Of a stretch of 64,000 bases of DNA, positions 18,601-26,828 are shown piece by piece. A program made the position numbers and the translations under genes. How positions within the stretch are numbered: position 1 is the stretch's first letter; the number at the start of each line of letters is the position of its first letter. This DNA comes from Streptomyces sp. NBC_01275. Lineage in GTDB: Bacteria; Actinomycetota; Actinomycetes; Streptomycetales; Streptomycetaceae. The stretch is from the NCBI RefSeq assembly GCF_026340655.1, contig NZ_JAPEOZ010000001.1:7006001-7070000 (forward strand), read 5' to 3'. Below the pieces are notes generated by a model that saw only the letters and a list, made by a program, of their open reading frames with translations, made no database searches and had not been told where the DNA came from.

Positions 18601-18940
18601 TGTCGGCGTCATCGAGTCTGTCGGGCGTTCGAGGACGAGGGCGCCGATTTTTCCAGCGCCGGTCGGCATCATCCAGCCCGTCGGGCGTTCGAGGACGAGG
18701 GCGCCGAGCTTTCCAGTGCTGGTAGGCGTCATCGAGTCTGTCGGGCGTTCGAGGACGAGGGCGCCGAGCTTTTCAGCGCCGGTCGGCATCATCCAGCCCG
18801 TCGGGCGTTCGAGGACGAGGGCGCCGAGCTTTCCAGTGCTGGTAGGCGTCATCGAGTCTGTCGGGCGTTCGAGGACGAGGGCGCCGAGCTTTTCAGCGCC
18901 GGTCGGCATCATCCAGCCCGTCCGGCGTTTGAGGACGAGG
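18601..18940. repeat. Exact 60-bp tandem array with 120-bp alternation
   Basis: Nearly six 60-bp units begin at 18601, 18661, 18721, 18781, 18841 and 18901, all sharing TCGGGCGTTCGAGGACGAGG. Two unit types alternate: one begins GGTAGGCGTCATCGAGTCTG, the other GGTCGGCATCATCCAGCCCG. Units 18721-18780 and 18841-18900 are identical, giving a 120-bp higher-order period. The last unit changes after 40 bp into CCGTTCAGGGCCGAAGCGG and a hairpin. Because 60 is a multiple of 3, open frames cross it on both strands, but none has a ribosome site or a recognisable product. It fills most of the 560-bp gap between ispG and the first acetyltransferase. Confidence 0.92.
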
Positions 18941-18964
18941 CCCGTTCAGGGCCGAAGCGGGGGT

Positions 18965-18984
18965 CTGGGGGCGGCAGCCCCCAG
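18965..18984 (+). terminator. Hairpin at the end of the 60-bp array
   Basis: CTGGGGGC pairs with GCCCCCAG across GGCA. It joins the end of the 60-bp array and resembles the GC hairpin that closes a dispersed intergenic element common in Streptomyces genomes. It may terminate ispG transcripts. Confidence 0.6.
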
Positions 18985-19103
18985 AGGACGGCGACACCAG
19001 CAGACGCCCACCTGTGAACAGGGGCCCACACACAGGGCGGCGCACCCAAGCTTCCGCAGGTACAGTGCGGAGATCAAGCAGACCTGAGTGTGAGGCCCCG
19101 CAC

Positions 19104-19952
19104 GTGTTGACCCAGACCACCTCCCGGGTCCTCGAACCGAGCGACCTGGACGCCGCGCTAGTCGTCCTCGACCGTGAGCCGGTCGCCAACGCCTTCGTGA
19201 CCTCCCGCGTCCAGGTCGCGGGCCTGGACCCCTGGCGGCTCGGCGGCGAGATGTGGGGCTGGTACGAGGACGGCATGCTGACGTCCCTCTGCTATGCGGG
19301 CGCGAACCTCGTCCCGATCTGCGCCACCCCGCGCGCCGTACGCGCCTTCGCCGACCGCGCCCGCCGGGCGGGCCGCCGCTGCTCCTCCATCGTCGGCCCC
19401 GCCGAGCCGACCGCCCTGCTCTGGCGCCTCCTCGAACCTCACTGGGGCTCCGCCCGCGAGGTCCGCGCGCACCAGCCGCTGATGGTCACCGACCGGATGC
19501 CGACCGACGTCGCCCCGGATCCCTACGTCCGCCGCATCCGCAAGGACGAGATGGAAACGATCATGCCGGCGTGCGTGGCGATGTTCACCGAGGAGGTCGG
19601 CGTCTCCCCGATGGTCGGCGACGGCGGACTCCTGTACCAGGCCCGGGTCGCCGAACTGGTCGGCTCCGGCCGCTCCTTCGCCCGCCTCGACGACCACGGC
19701 AGGGTCGTCTTCAAGGCCGAGATCGGCGCGGCGACGACCCAGGCCTGCCAGATCCAGGGCGTGTGGGTGGCCCCCGAGTACCGGGGGAGGGGCCTGGCCG
19801 CCCCAGGAATGGCGGCCGTACTCCGCTACGCGCTCGCGGACGTGGCCCCGCTGGTGAGTCTGTACGTGAACGACTTCAACACGTCGGCGAGGCGCACGTA
19901 CAGAAGGGTGGGCTTCCAAGAGGTGGGCGAGTTCATGAGCATCCTGTTCTGA
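19104..19952 (+). CDS. GNAT-family N-acetyltransferase with N-terminal DUF4081-like domain
   Basis: This 282-aa protein has two parts. The first 150 residues (VLDREPVANAFV, WRLGGEMWGWYEDG) match the domain that precedes the catalytic fold in many actinobacterial acetyltransferases. The second is a GNAT fold with the acetyl-CoA loop in VWVAPEYRGRGLAAPGMAAV and the C-terminal NTSARRTYRRVGF motif. Substrate is unknown. The GTG at 19104 (protein MLTQTT) is preferred; the longer frame from 19014 adds residues of no recognisable kind. It sits between the 60-bp array and a second GNAT gene, in the ispG-proS interval where such genes are usual in Streptomyces. Confidence 0.82.
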   Translation: MLTQTTSRVLEPSDLDAALVVLDREPVANAFVTSRVQVAGLDPWRLGGEMWGWYEDGMLTSLCYAGANLVPICATPRAVRAFADRARRAGRRCSSIVGPAEPTALLWRLLEPHWGSAREVRAHQPLMVTDRMPTDVAPDPYVRRIRKDEMETIMPACVAMFTEEVGVSPMVGDGGLLYQARVAELVGSGRSFARLDDHGRVVFKAEIGAATTQACQIQGVWVAPEYRGRGLAAPGMAAVLRYALADVAPLVSLYVNDFNTSARRTYRRVGFQEVGEFMSILF

Positions 19953-20021
19953 AGACTGCACGACCGGCCACGACGGGCCGCACTCGGCAGACCGGAGCAA
20001 CCCCCCTGTAGGCTCCCCGCC

Positions 20022-20552
20022 ATGGACCTCGTCATCGGCGCCTTGGACCTTCCTGCCCGCGTGGACGAGGCCCTGGCCGTCCAAGCGGTCGCCTTCGGCC
20101 TCGGCCCCGACGAGGTGGCCGTACGCCGACAGATCGTCCTGCGCCATATGACGAACCCGGGCGCGAGATCCTTCGGAGCAACCGTCGGAGACGCCCTCGT
20201 GGGCTTCGTCTACGGCATGCCCAACGACCGCGTCCACTGGTGGTCCACCGTCGTCCAGCCCTACCTCCGCGCCCAGGGCAACGAGGAGTGGCTCGACGAC
20301 TCCTTCGTCATCACGGAACTCCACGTCCACCCCGCCCACCAGAACCGCGGCGTGGGCCGGGCCCTGATCACCACGATCACCGACACGGCGAGCGAACCCC
20401 GCTCGATCCTCTCGGCGATCGACACCGAGAGCCCCGCCCGGGCCCTCTACCGCTCCCTCGGGTACCAGGACCTCGCCCGCCGCGTCCTCTTCCCGAGCGC
20501 CCCCCGCCCCTACGCGGTGATGGGCGCCCCGCTGCCCCTGCGCCGTCCCTGA
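20022..20552 (+). CDS. GNAT-family N-acetyltransferase
   Basis: This 176-aa protein is a single-domain GNAT enzyme. The acetyl-CoA-binding segment is LHVHPAHQNRGVGRALI, followed by the ARALYRSLGYQ motif of beta-6/alpha-4. Substrate is not evident. It is 69 bp downstream of the other acetyltransferase on the same strand and 107 bp upstream of proS, and could be read together with either. Confidence 0.82.
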   Translation: MDLVIGALDLPARVDEALAVQAVAFGLGPDEVAVRRQIVLRHMTNPGARSFGATVGDALVGFVYGMPNDRVHWWSTVVQPYLRAQGNEEWLDDSFVITELHVHPAHQNRGVGRALITTITDTASEPRSILSAIDTESPARALYRSLGYQDLARRVLFPSAPRPYAVMGAPLPLRRP

Positions 20553-20601
20553 CGGATTACCGGCCACGCCGCGCTCCCGGTTAACCTCCTGCCAACACCC
20601 T

Positions 20602-20631
20602 CCCCCGCTCTCGGCTTCGCCCGAGCGGGGG
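20602..20631 (+). terminator. GC-rich hairpin in front of proS
   Basis: CCCCCGCTC-T-CGG pairs with CCGAGCGGGGG with one bulged T and a CTTCGC loop. It is about 50 bp after the acetyltransferase stop and ends 28 bp before the proS start. It can act as terminator for the acetyltransferase or as a leader hairpin of proS; similar CTTCG-loop hairpins are frequent between Streptomyces genes. Confidence 0.65.
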
Positions 20632-20659
20632 GACCCCCATCGGCAGGAGTACGAGAACC

Positions 20660-22366
20660 ATGGCGAACGCACCGGTCCAGCGCATGTCCCAGTTGATGGC
20701 GAAGACGCTGCGCGACGACCCCGCGGACGCCGAGGTGCTCAGCCACAAGCTCCTCGTCCGCGCCGGCTACGTCCGCCGCACCGCCGCCGGCATCTGGTCC
20801 TGGCTGCCCCTGGGCAAGAAGGTCCTGGCCAACGTGGAGCGAATCGTCCGCGAGGAGATGGACGCGATCGGCGCCCAGGAGGTCAGCCTCCCCGCCCTGC
20901 TGCCGCGTGAGCCGTACGAGGCGACCGGCCGCTGGGACGAGTACGGCCCGGAGCTGTTCCGTCTGAAGGACCGCAAGGGCGGCGACTACCTCCTCGGCCC
21001 CACCCACGAGGAGATCTTCACGCTGATCGTGAAGGACCAGGCGTCCTCCTACAAGGACCTCCCGGTCATCCTCTACCAGATCCAGACCAAGTTCCGCGAC
21101 GAGGCCCGCCCCCGCGCGGGCATCCTGCGCGGCCGTGAGTTCCTCATGAAGGACTCCTACTCCTTCGACACCGAGGACGAGGGCCTCGCCCACTCCTACG
21201 CCCTGCACCGCCAGGCGTACCAGAAGGTGTTCGAGCGTCTGGGCCTGGACTACCGCATCTGCGCGGCGACCGCGGGCGCGATGGGCGGCTCGAAGTCGGA
21301 GGAGTTCCTCGCCCCGGCCGAGGCCGGCGAGGACACCTTCGCCGACTGCCCGAACTGCGACTTCGCGGCCAACACCGAGGCGATCACGTACGAGTTGAAG
21401 CCGGTGGACGCCGACGGCGTGGCCGCTCTCGAGGAGATCCCGACCCCCGACACCCCCACCATCGAGACCCTCGCCGCCTCCCTCGGCGTCCCGGCCTCCG
21501 CGACCCTGAAGAACCTGCTGGTGAAGGTCGACGGCGAGATCGTGGCCGTGGGCGTCCCCGGCGACCGCGAGGTCGACCTGGGCAAGGTCGAGGCGCACTT
21601 CGCGCCCGCCGCCGTCGAGCTGGTCACCGCCGAGGACTTCGTGGGCCGCCCGGACCTGGTCCGCGGCTACGTCGGCCCGCAGGGCCTGGGCGAGAAGGTC
21701 AGGTACATCGCCGACCCGCGGGTGGCCCCCGGCACCTCCTGGATCACCGGCGCCAACAAGGAGAACACGCACGCGAAGAACGTCGTCGCGGGCCGTGACT
21801 TCGAGGTCGGCGAGTACGTCGACGCCGTGGTCGTCCAGGAGGGTGACCCCTGCCCCCACTGCGGCACCGGCCTCAAGCTGGACCGCGCCATCGAGATCGG
21901 CCACATCTTCCAGCTGGGCCGCAAGTACGCCGACGCCCTCAAGCTCGACGTCCTCGGCCAGCACGGCAAGCCGGTCCGCGTCACCATGGGCTCCTACGGC
22001 ATCGGCGTCTCCCGCGCGGTCGCGGCCCTCGCCGAGCAGAGCGCCGACGACAAGGGCCTGTGCTGGCCCGCCGAGGTCGCCCCGGCCGACGTCCACGTCG
22101 TCGCCGCAGGCAAGGCCCTGCAGACCGAGCTGGCGCTGGAGGTCTCCGAGAAGCTGCGCGCCGCCGGCCTGCGCGTCCTGGTCGACGACCGGGCCGGGGT
22201 CTCCCCGGGCGTGAAGTTCACCGACTCCGAGCTGATCGGCGTGCCGAAGATCCTGGTCGCGGGCCGACGCAGCGCCGAGGGCGTCCTGGAGCTGAAGGAC
22301 CGTCGCACCGGCGAGCGCGAGGAGCTCACGGTCGACGAGGCGATCGCCCGCCTCACGACCGCCTGA
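20660..22366 (+). CDS. proS: Prolyl-tRNA synthetase
   Basis: This 568-aa class II synthetase charges tRNA-Pro. Motif 1 lies in [17 protein letters not shown], motif 2 in [19 protein letters not shown], and motif 3 in [15 protein letters not shown]. Between motifs 2 and 3, roughly residues 230-380, is the YbaK-like editing insertion that marks the bacterial type and clears Ala-tRNA-Pro. The C-terminal anticodon-binding domain ends with a VDEAIARL helix. The ATG has GGAG about 12 bases upstream (GGCAGGAGTACGAGAACC). Confidence 0.97.
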   Translation: MANAPVQRMSQLMAKTLRDDPADAEVLSHKLLVRAGYVRRTAAGIWSWLPLGKKVLANVERIVREEMDAIGAQEVSLPALLPREPYEATGRWDEYGPELFRLKDRKGGDYLLGPTHEEIFTLIVKDQASSYKDLPVILYQIQTKFRDEARPRAGILRGREFLMKDSYSFDTEDEGLAHSYALHRQAYQKVFERLGLDYRICAATAGAMGGSKSEEFLAPAEAGEDTFADCPNCDFAANTEAITYELKPVDADGVAALEEIPTPDTPTIETLAASLGVPASATLKNLLVKVDGEIVAVGVPGDREVDLGKVEAHFAPAAVELVTAEDFVGRPDLVRGYVGPQGLGEKVRYIADPRVAPGTSWITGANKENTHAKNVVAGRDFEVGEYVDAVVVQEGDPCPHCGTGLKLDRAIEIGHIFQLGRKYADALKLDVLGQHGKPVRVTMGSYGIGVSRAVAALAEQSADDKGLCWPAEVAPADVHVVAAGKALQTELALEVSEKLRAAGLRVLVDDRAGVSPGVKFTDSELIGVPKILVAGRRSAEGVLELKDRRTGEREELTVDEAIARLTTA

Positions 22367-22403
22367 GGAAACCTCACCGCGGCCGCACCGCTTAAAGAAA
22401 CCT

Positions 22404-22447
22404 CTCAGAGACTTCTGTCGAGGCGTATGGCCGCCTCACAGACTTCT
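22404..22447 (+). promoter_or_regulatory. Direct-repeat operator candidate upstream of the redox operon
   Basis: CTCAGAGACTTCT (22404-22416) and CTCACAGACTTCT (22435-22447) differ at one base and are 31 bp apart, three helical turns. A short inverted repeat GTGAC-N5-GTCAC follows at 22474-22488. The arrangement suits a response regulator or similar activator of the operon starting at 22506. The regulator is not in the window. Confidence 0.6.
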
Positions 22448-22505
22448 CTCAGGCTGTTCCCCGACCTTAGGACGTGACAGAACGTCACTAGGGAGGGGAA
22501 CGGCC

Positions 22506-22919
22506 ATGACCACCAGGGAACGAGGTGCCGCGGCAGCGGTCAGAAGAGGAGCCCGTCGGACGGCGTCCCTCGCGGCGGCCGTCACGCTCGCCGCCGCGGC
22601 CGGGGTGTTCGCCCTGGTCGGCACGATGCAGGCGGACGCCGACGCGGCAGCCTCGTCGACGACCAACAGCACCACGAGCACCAGCAGCGGCACGGACTCC
22701 GGTAGCGCCGACTCCAGCACCACGGACGACAGCAGCAGCACGGACTCCTCGTCGAGCAGCTCGTCCACGGACAGCTCGAGCGGCTCGGACGGCTCGACCA
22801 GCTCAGACAGCTCGGACAGCTCGGGCAGCTCGACCGGCTCCACTGACTCCACCAGCTCCGGCAGCGGTCTGACCTCCTCCTCCGGCGGCTCCGCCGACTC
22901 CACCTCGGGGGCGTCGTGA
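22506..22919 (+). CDS. Exported Ser/Thr/Asp-rich low-complexity protein
   Basis: This 137-aa protein has a basic N-terminus (MTTRERGAAAAVRRGARR), one hydrophobic helix or signal peptide at about residues 20-40, and then almost only Ser, Thr, Asp and Gly to the end. No domain is recognised. It is the first gene of a five-gene operon with apbE, a ferric-reductase-like protein, a NuoF-like protein and a ferredoxin, and its stop touches apbE. In comparable Streptomyces operons this slot often holds a secreted FMN-binding-domain protein; that domain and its flavinylation motif are not visible here. GGGAGGGG precedes the ATG. A role as a flexible surface or cell-wall linker is a guess. Confidence 0.78.
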   Translation: MTTRERGAAAAVRRGARRTASLAAAVTLAAAAGVFALVGTMQADADAAASSTTNSTTSTSSGTDSGSADSSTTDDSSSTDSSSSSSSTDSSSGSDGSTSSDSSDSSGSSTGSTDSTSSGSGLTSSSGGSADSTSGAS

Positions 22920-23884
22920 TGAGCACGCCTCTCGCCGCCCGCACCACGGCCGCCGTCGAGTGGCGTGCCCTCGGCACCACCGTCCGCCTGGTCGTCACCG
23001 ACCCGGCCCTGCTGGAGTCCTGCAACCTGCTCCTCGCCCGGCACCTCGCCGAGGTCGACGCGGCCTGCAGCCGCTTCCGCGCCGACTCCGAACTGGCCGC
23101 CCTGGACGCCACCGCCGGCCGCCCGGTCCGGGTCAGCCCCCTGCTCGCCGAGGCCCTCACGGTCGCGCTGCGCGCCGCCGAGACGACCGACGGGACCGTG
23201 GACCCGACCGTGGGCTCCGCGATGGCCGCGATCGGCTACGACCGCGACTTCACGCTGGTGAGCGAGGACGACCGCCCGGTCCGGCTCACCGTGCGCCGCA
23301 CCCCGGGCTGGCGCGCCGTGCACCTCGACCGCGCCACCGGCACGGTCACCGTCCCCGAGGGCGTCCGGCTCGACCTGGGCGCCACCGCCAAGGCCTGGGC
23401 CGCCGACCGGGCCGCGACGATGCTGGCCGAGGCGGCCGGCTGCGGGGTCCTGGTCAGCCTGGGCGGCGACACGGCCGTCGCCGGGGAGCCCCCGGCGGGC
23501 GGCTGGCAGATCCGCGTCCAGGACGTCACCGGCGCGGTCGACGAGACGCCCGCGCAGGGCCCGTACGCCACCGTCGGGCTGCGCAGCGGCGGCCTGGCCA
23601 CCTCCGGCACCACCGCCCGGCGCTGGCGGCGCGGCGGCCACGACCTGCACCACATCGTCGACCCGCGCACCGGCCTGCCCGTCCGTTCCCCCTGGCGAAC
23701 CGTCTCCGTCGCCGCCGCGACCTGCGCCGACGCCAACGCGGCGAGCACGGCGGCCCTGGTCAAGGGGGCGGGCGCGGAACGCTGGCTGACCCGCCGCGGC
23801 CTCCCGGCCCGCCTGGTGGCGCAGAACGGCACGGTCGTCACCACACCGGGCTGGCCCACCACCACCCTGGAGGCCGCGGCATGA
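22919..23884 (+). CDS. apbE: FAD:protein FMN transferase (ApbE family)
   Basis: This 321-aa enzyme transfers FMN from FAD to a Ser/Thr of target proteins. Family motifs in order are the N-terminal ALGTTVRL, LDLGATAKAWAAD, LGGDTAV, GLATSGTTARRW, HHIVDPRTGLP and the metal-binding CADANAASTAALVKG. No clear signal peptide is present, so it may work in the cytoplasm or on the membrane face, unlike secreted ApbE types. The ATG at 22919 overlaps the preceding stop by one base; a GTG one codon earlier is also possible. The next gene starts inside its stop (ATGA). The likely flavinylation target is not obvious, as no canonical acceptor motif is seen in its neighbours. Confidence 0.9.
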   Translation: MSTPLAARTTAAVEWRALGTTVRLVVTDPALLESCNLLLARHLAEVDAACSRFRADSELAALDATAGRPVRVSPLLAEALTVALRAAETTDGTVDPTVGSAMAAIGYDRDFTLVSEDDRPVRLTVRRTPGWRAVHLDRATGTVTVPEGVRLDLGATAKAWAADRAATMLAEAAGCGVLVSLGGDTAVAGEPPAGGWQIRVQDVTGAVDETPAQGPYATVGLRSGGLATSGTTARRWRRGGHDLHHIVDPRTGLPVRSPWRTVSVAAATCADANAASTAALVKGAGAERWLTRRGLPARLVAQNGTVVTTPGWPTTTLEAAA

Positions 23885-24462
23885 CCTCCGAGACCCTCTG
23901 GTACGCCAACCGCGCCACCGGCGCCGTGTGCCTCGTCCTCTTCACGATCGTCGTCCTGCTGGGCATAGCGGTCCGACTGAGAACCCGGCTCCCGGGGCTC
24001 CCCCGGTTCGGCACGATGAGCCTGCACCGCACCCTCTCCCTCTCCGCGACCGCGTTCCTGGCCCTGCACATCACCACGGCGATCGTGGACAGCTATGTGA
24101 ACATCACGGTCGTCGACGTCCTGATCCCCTTCGTCTCCGACTACCAGCCCCTCTGGCTGGGCCTCGGCACGGTCGCCCTCGACCTGATGCTCGCCGTCCT
24201 GGTCACCAGCCTGCTGCGCGAACGCCTCGGCCACCGCGCCTGGCGGGCCGTCCACTGGCTGGCGTACGCCTCCTGGCCGGTCGCCCTCGTGCACGGCATC
24301 GGCATCGGCACGGACACCGAAGCCGACTGGATGACCTGGCTGACCGTCGCCTGCGTGGCGACCGCCGTCGCCGCCGTCGCCGCCCGCCTCGCCCAAGCCG
24401 CCCGCGCCGCCCGCCGCACCCCCGCGGCCCTCCTGCGCACCGCCGAAGGAGCCCGACCGTGA
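23881..24462 (+). CDS. Ferric-reductase-like transmembrane protein
   Basis: This 193-aa integral membrane protein has about five hydrophobic helices and His residues spaced like haem ligands of the ferric-reductase/MsrQ superfamily: SLHRTLS, LALHITTAI, AVHWLAY and LVHGIGIG. It has no cytoplasmic flavin or NAD domain, so electrons must come from a partner, most simply the NuoF-like protein and ferredoxin encoded next. Expected role: moving electrons across the membrane to an outer acceptor. Both ends overlap neighbouring genes by 4 bp. Confidence 0.85.
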   Translation: MTSETLWYANRATGAVCLVLFTIVVLLGIAVRLRTRLPGLPRFGTMSLHRTLSLSATAFLALHITTAIVDSYVNITVVDVLIPFVSDYQPLWLGLGTVALDLMLAVLVTSLLRERLGHRAWRAVHWLAYASWPVALVHGIGIGTDTEADWMTWLTVACVATAVAAVAARLAQAARAARRTPAALLRTAEGARP

Positions 24463-25676
24463 CCGCGACCTTCCCCGACCTGTACATGTCCCCCCGGCTC
24501 CTCGCCCCCGGCGCGGCCCCGGCCGACCTCCCCACCCACCAGCAGCGCTACGGCCCGCTGGCGTACGGCGATCCCGACGCTGTTCTGCGCACGGTCGCCG
24601 AGTCCGGGCTCACCGGGCACGGCGGAGCCGCCTTCCCGACGTACCGCAAGCTCGTCGCCGTGGCCGAGGCGGGCCGCCGCACCGGACGGACCCCGGTGGT
24701 CGTGGCCAACGGCGCGGAGGGGGAGCCGGCCAGCCGCAAGGACAAGACGCTGCTGCGGCTCTCGCCCCACCTCGTGCTCGACGGGTTGCAGGTCGCGGCC
24801 CACGCGGTCGGCGCGGGGGAGGCGCACCTCGCCGTGGAGGACGGCGCGACCTGGCTGGAATCCGTCCTCGCCCAGCGCACCGCCGACCCGCTGCCCGTCA
24901 AGGTCGTCCGGCTGCCCAAGTCGTTCCTCTCGGGCCAGGCCTCCGCCCTCGCGCAGTACGTCTCCGGCGGCGCGGCCCTGCCCACGCACCAGCGCCCGCC
25001 CGTCCGCGAACGCGGGGTGCACCGGGCCCCGACCCTGGTGCAGAACGTCGAGACCCTCGCCCACCTCGCCCTCGTCGCCCGCTACGGCGCCGACTGGTAC
25101 CGCACTGCAGGCACCCCGACCCAGCCGGGCAGCGCCCTGTGCACGGTCCATGCGGCCGGCCGCGAACCCCGGGTCATCGAGGCTCCGTACGGTCTGCCGA
25201 TCGGGCGGCTGCTGCCGCTGGAGGGCGCCCAGGCGGTCCTCGTCGGCGGCTACCACGGCACCTGGATCCCCGCCCCGGAGGCGGCCCAACTCACCGTCGA
25301 CTCAAGCTACCTGGGCGCCGGTGTCCTCGCCGCGCTGCCCGTCGGCCGGTGCGGCCTCGCCGAGACCGCCCGCGTCCTGCGCTACCTCGCCCTGCAGTCG
25401 GCCGGCCAGTGCGGCCCCTGCCTCAACGGCCTGCCCCGCATCGCCACCGCCTTCCGCACCCTCGCCGCCCCGGGCCCCCAGGGCACCGTCCGCGCCGACC
25501 TCGCCCGCTGGTCGGGCCTCGTCGAGGGCCGCGGCGCCTGCCACCACCCCGACGGCACGGTCCGCCTGGTCCGCAGCGCCCTGACCACCTTCGCCGCCGA
25601 GGCGGACGCCCACGCCCACGGCCGTTGCACGGCCACCGACCGCACGCCTCTGCTGCCGATCCCTCAGGAGGCCTGA
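24459..25676 (+). CDS. NuoF-like NADH-dehydrogenase flavoprotein subunit
   Basis: This 405-aa protein has the FMN and NADH sites of the complex I 51-kDa family: GLTGHGGAAFPTYRKL (about 50-65) and NGAEGEPASRKDKTLL (84-99). A SLBB-like domain follows, then the C-terminal Fe-S domain. The canonical N3 cluster signature Cys-Gly-X-Cys-X-Pro-Cys is here A315-G-Q-C318-G-P-C321, with a later C361, so only three of four Cys ligands are present. It should oxidise NAD(P)H or a ferredoxin and feed the ferric-reductase-like protein. Start is GTG 24459, overlapping the previous stop; GAAGGAG lies just upstream. The next gene begins at the base after its stop. Confidence 0.87.
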   Translation: MTATFPDLYMSPRLLAPGAAPADLPTHQQRYGPLAYGDPDAVLRTVAESGLTGHGGAAFPTYRKLVAVAEAGRRTGRTPVVVANGAEGEPASRKDKTLLRLSPHLVLDGLQVAAHAVGAGEAHLAVEDGATWLESVLAQRTADPLPVKVVRLPKSFLSGQASALAQYVSGGAALPTHQRPPVRERGVHRAPTLVQNVETLAHLALVARYGADWYRTAGTPTQPGSALCTVHAAGREPRVIEAPYGLPIGRLLPLEGAQAVLVGGYHGTWIPAPEAAQLTVDSSYLGAGVLAALPVGRCGLAETARVLRYLALQSAGQCGPCLNGLPRIATAFRTLAAPGPQGTVRADLARWSGLVEGRGACHHPDGTVRLVRSALTTFAAEADAHAHGRCTATDRTPLLPIPQEA

Positions 25677-25883
25677 ATGGACCAGCCCATGACCATCGAC
25701 GTCGACTGGACGTCCTGCCAGGCCCACGGCCTGTGCGCGGAACTCCTCCCCGACCACATCACCCTGGACGAGTGGGGCTACCCCATCGTCAACGGCACTC
25801 CCGTCCCGCCCCGCACGACAAAACGGGCCCGCAGAGCAGCAGCGGACTGCCCGGTCCTGGCTTTGAAGTTGGCGGCGCGCTAG
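25677..25883 (+). CDS. Small three-Cys ferredoxin
   Basis: This 68-aa protein resembles the small actinobacterial ferredoxins that partner P450s and reductases. Cys are in SCQAHGLCAE and DCPVLAL, giving a three-Cys pattern typical of a [3Fe-4S] cluster (His in the usual missing-Cys position). It follows the NuoF-like gene without gap, with AGGAGG just before the shared stop/start. It probably carries electrons between the NuoF-like subunit and the membrane haem protein. An internal ATG four codons in is an alternative start. Its stop TAG overlaps the stop of the opposite gene in the palindrome CTAG. Confidence 0.87.
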   Translation: MDQPMTIDVDWTSCQAHGLCAELLPDHITLDEWGYPIVNGTPVPPRTTKRARRAAADCPVLALKLAAR

Positions 25884-26776
25884 AGCCACCCGGCAAACTC
25901 CAGCAACAACTCGGCATCCCTGACCCGCCCCACGCGCAGTGCCCGCACACCAGACTCCACAGCCCGAAACAGCGTCCACCCCCGCACCCTCTCCTGATCG
26001 AGCTCCAACGACTCGGCCAGCCGCTTGACCCGCCGGCGGCAATGCGCCGCGCCCGACGGCGAAGCGATCAGATCCTCCACCCGATCCCGCACCAACCGAG
26101 CCAGATCGAACGCACACTCGCCGACCACCGGATCCGGCCCCACGGCCAGCCATGGCGCCCGCTCACCGGCGAGAACCTTGCTCTGCCGAAACGTCCCATG
26201 CAGCAACCGCACCTCAGTCGCCGCCCCCACCAACTCCTCCCGGGCGGAGAGAGCCGCGTCCACCAGCACACCCACCTCGGAGCCGACGGCAGTCGCCCGC
26301 ATGGCCTCGGCCTGCCGCCCGGTCCGCTCGGCCACTGTCTCGAAACCGCCGCCGGCCGGGGGCTCCACCCACAGCCGCCGCAGCGTCCCCGCAGCCTCCA
26401 GCAACGCCTTCGCCTCGGCCAGCGACCGCACCGACACATCCGGATGCAGCCGTTCCAACAACATCCCCCCGTCACCCCCCGGCCCCTCCACCAGCTGTAC
26501 GGCGCCCAGCCCGGCCCAGTGGGCGAGCGCGGCCCGCTCCGCCGCCGGCCGGAACCGCGGAGGGGCCAGCTTCAGCACGGCAGGCGTCCCGTCCGCGCGC
26601 CGGACCAGCACGACCAGGCTCGTCCGGCCGCCCGGCACCTGCACCCGCTCGACGGTCAACTCGCGTAGAGCGACGGCCTGTCGAGCCGCCTCCGGCAGCT
26701 TCTCCAACCAGCCGTCACCGTCCGGTGCCGATTCGCCGAGCGCCCTGACCAGACGGTGCGGCGGTTCGAAAGCCAT
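25880..26776 (-). CDS. Aminoglycoside/hydroxyurea phosphotransferase-like protein, probable pseudokinase
   Basis: This 298-aa protein has the overall plan of the APH/hydroxyurea-kinase family, including an ATP-site Lys in TPAVLKLAPP (about residue 69) and the WL..GPDPVVGE.AFDLARLV block. The catalytic loop, normally His-Gly-Asp-X4-Asn, is H193-G-T195-F-R-Q-S-K200, so the catalytic Asp and metal-binding Asn are both replaced. The second metal Asp (usual Ile-Asp-Pro) is Gly213. A phosphotransfer role is therefore unlikely; a binding or regulatory role is inferred. The ATG at 26776 is chosen because the longer frame to 27148 runs through the antisense of the next gene. It shares its stop palindrome with the ferredoxin gene. 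Confidence 0.8.
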   Translation of the reverse strand: MAFEPPHRLVRALGESAPDGDGWLEKLPEAARQAVALRELTVERVQVPGGRTSLVVLVRRADGTPAVLKLAPPRFRPAAERAALAHWAGLGAVQLVEGPGGDGGMLLERLHPDVSVRSLAEAKALLEAAGTLRRLWVEPPAGGGFETVAERTGRQAEAMRATAVGSEVGVLVDAALSAREELVGAATEVRLLHGTFRQSKVLAGERAPWLAVGPDPVVGECAFDLARLVRDRVEDLIASPSGAAHCRRRVKRLAESLELDQERVRGWTLFRAVESGVRALRVGRVRDAELLLEFAGWL

Positions 26777-26828
26777 GCGCGAGTCGTTCCCTTCCTGCTC
26801 CCGGTCCAGTTCCCGGTCCTGCTCCCGG

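Noticed and set aside
18556..19087. Open frames of about 120 codons on both strands across the 60-bp array
   Set aside because: They exist only because the repeat length is a multiple of three. No ribosome site or credible protein features are present.
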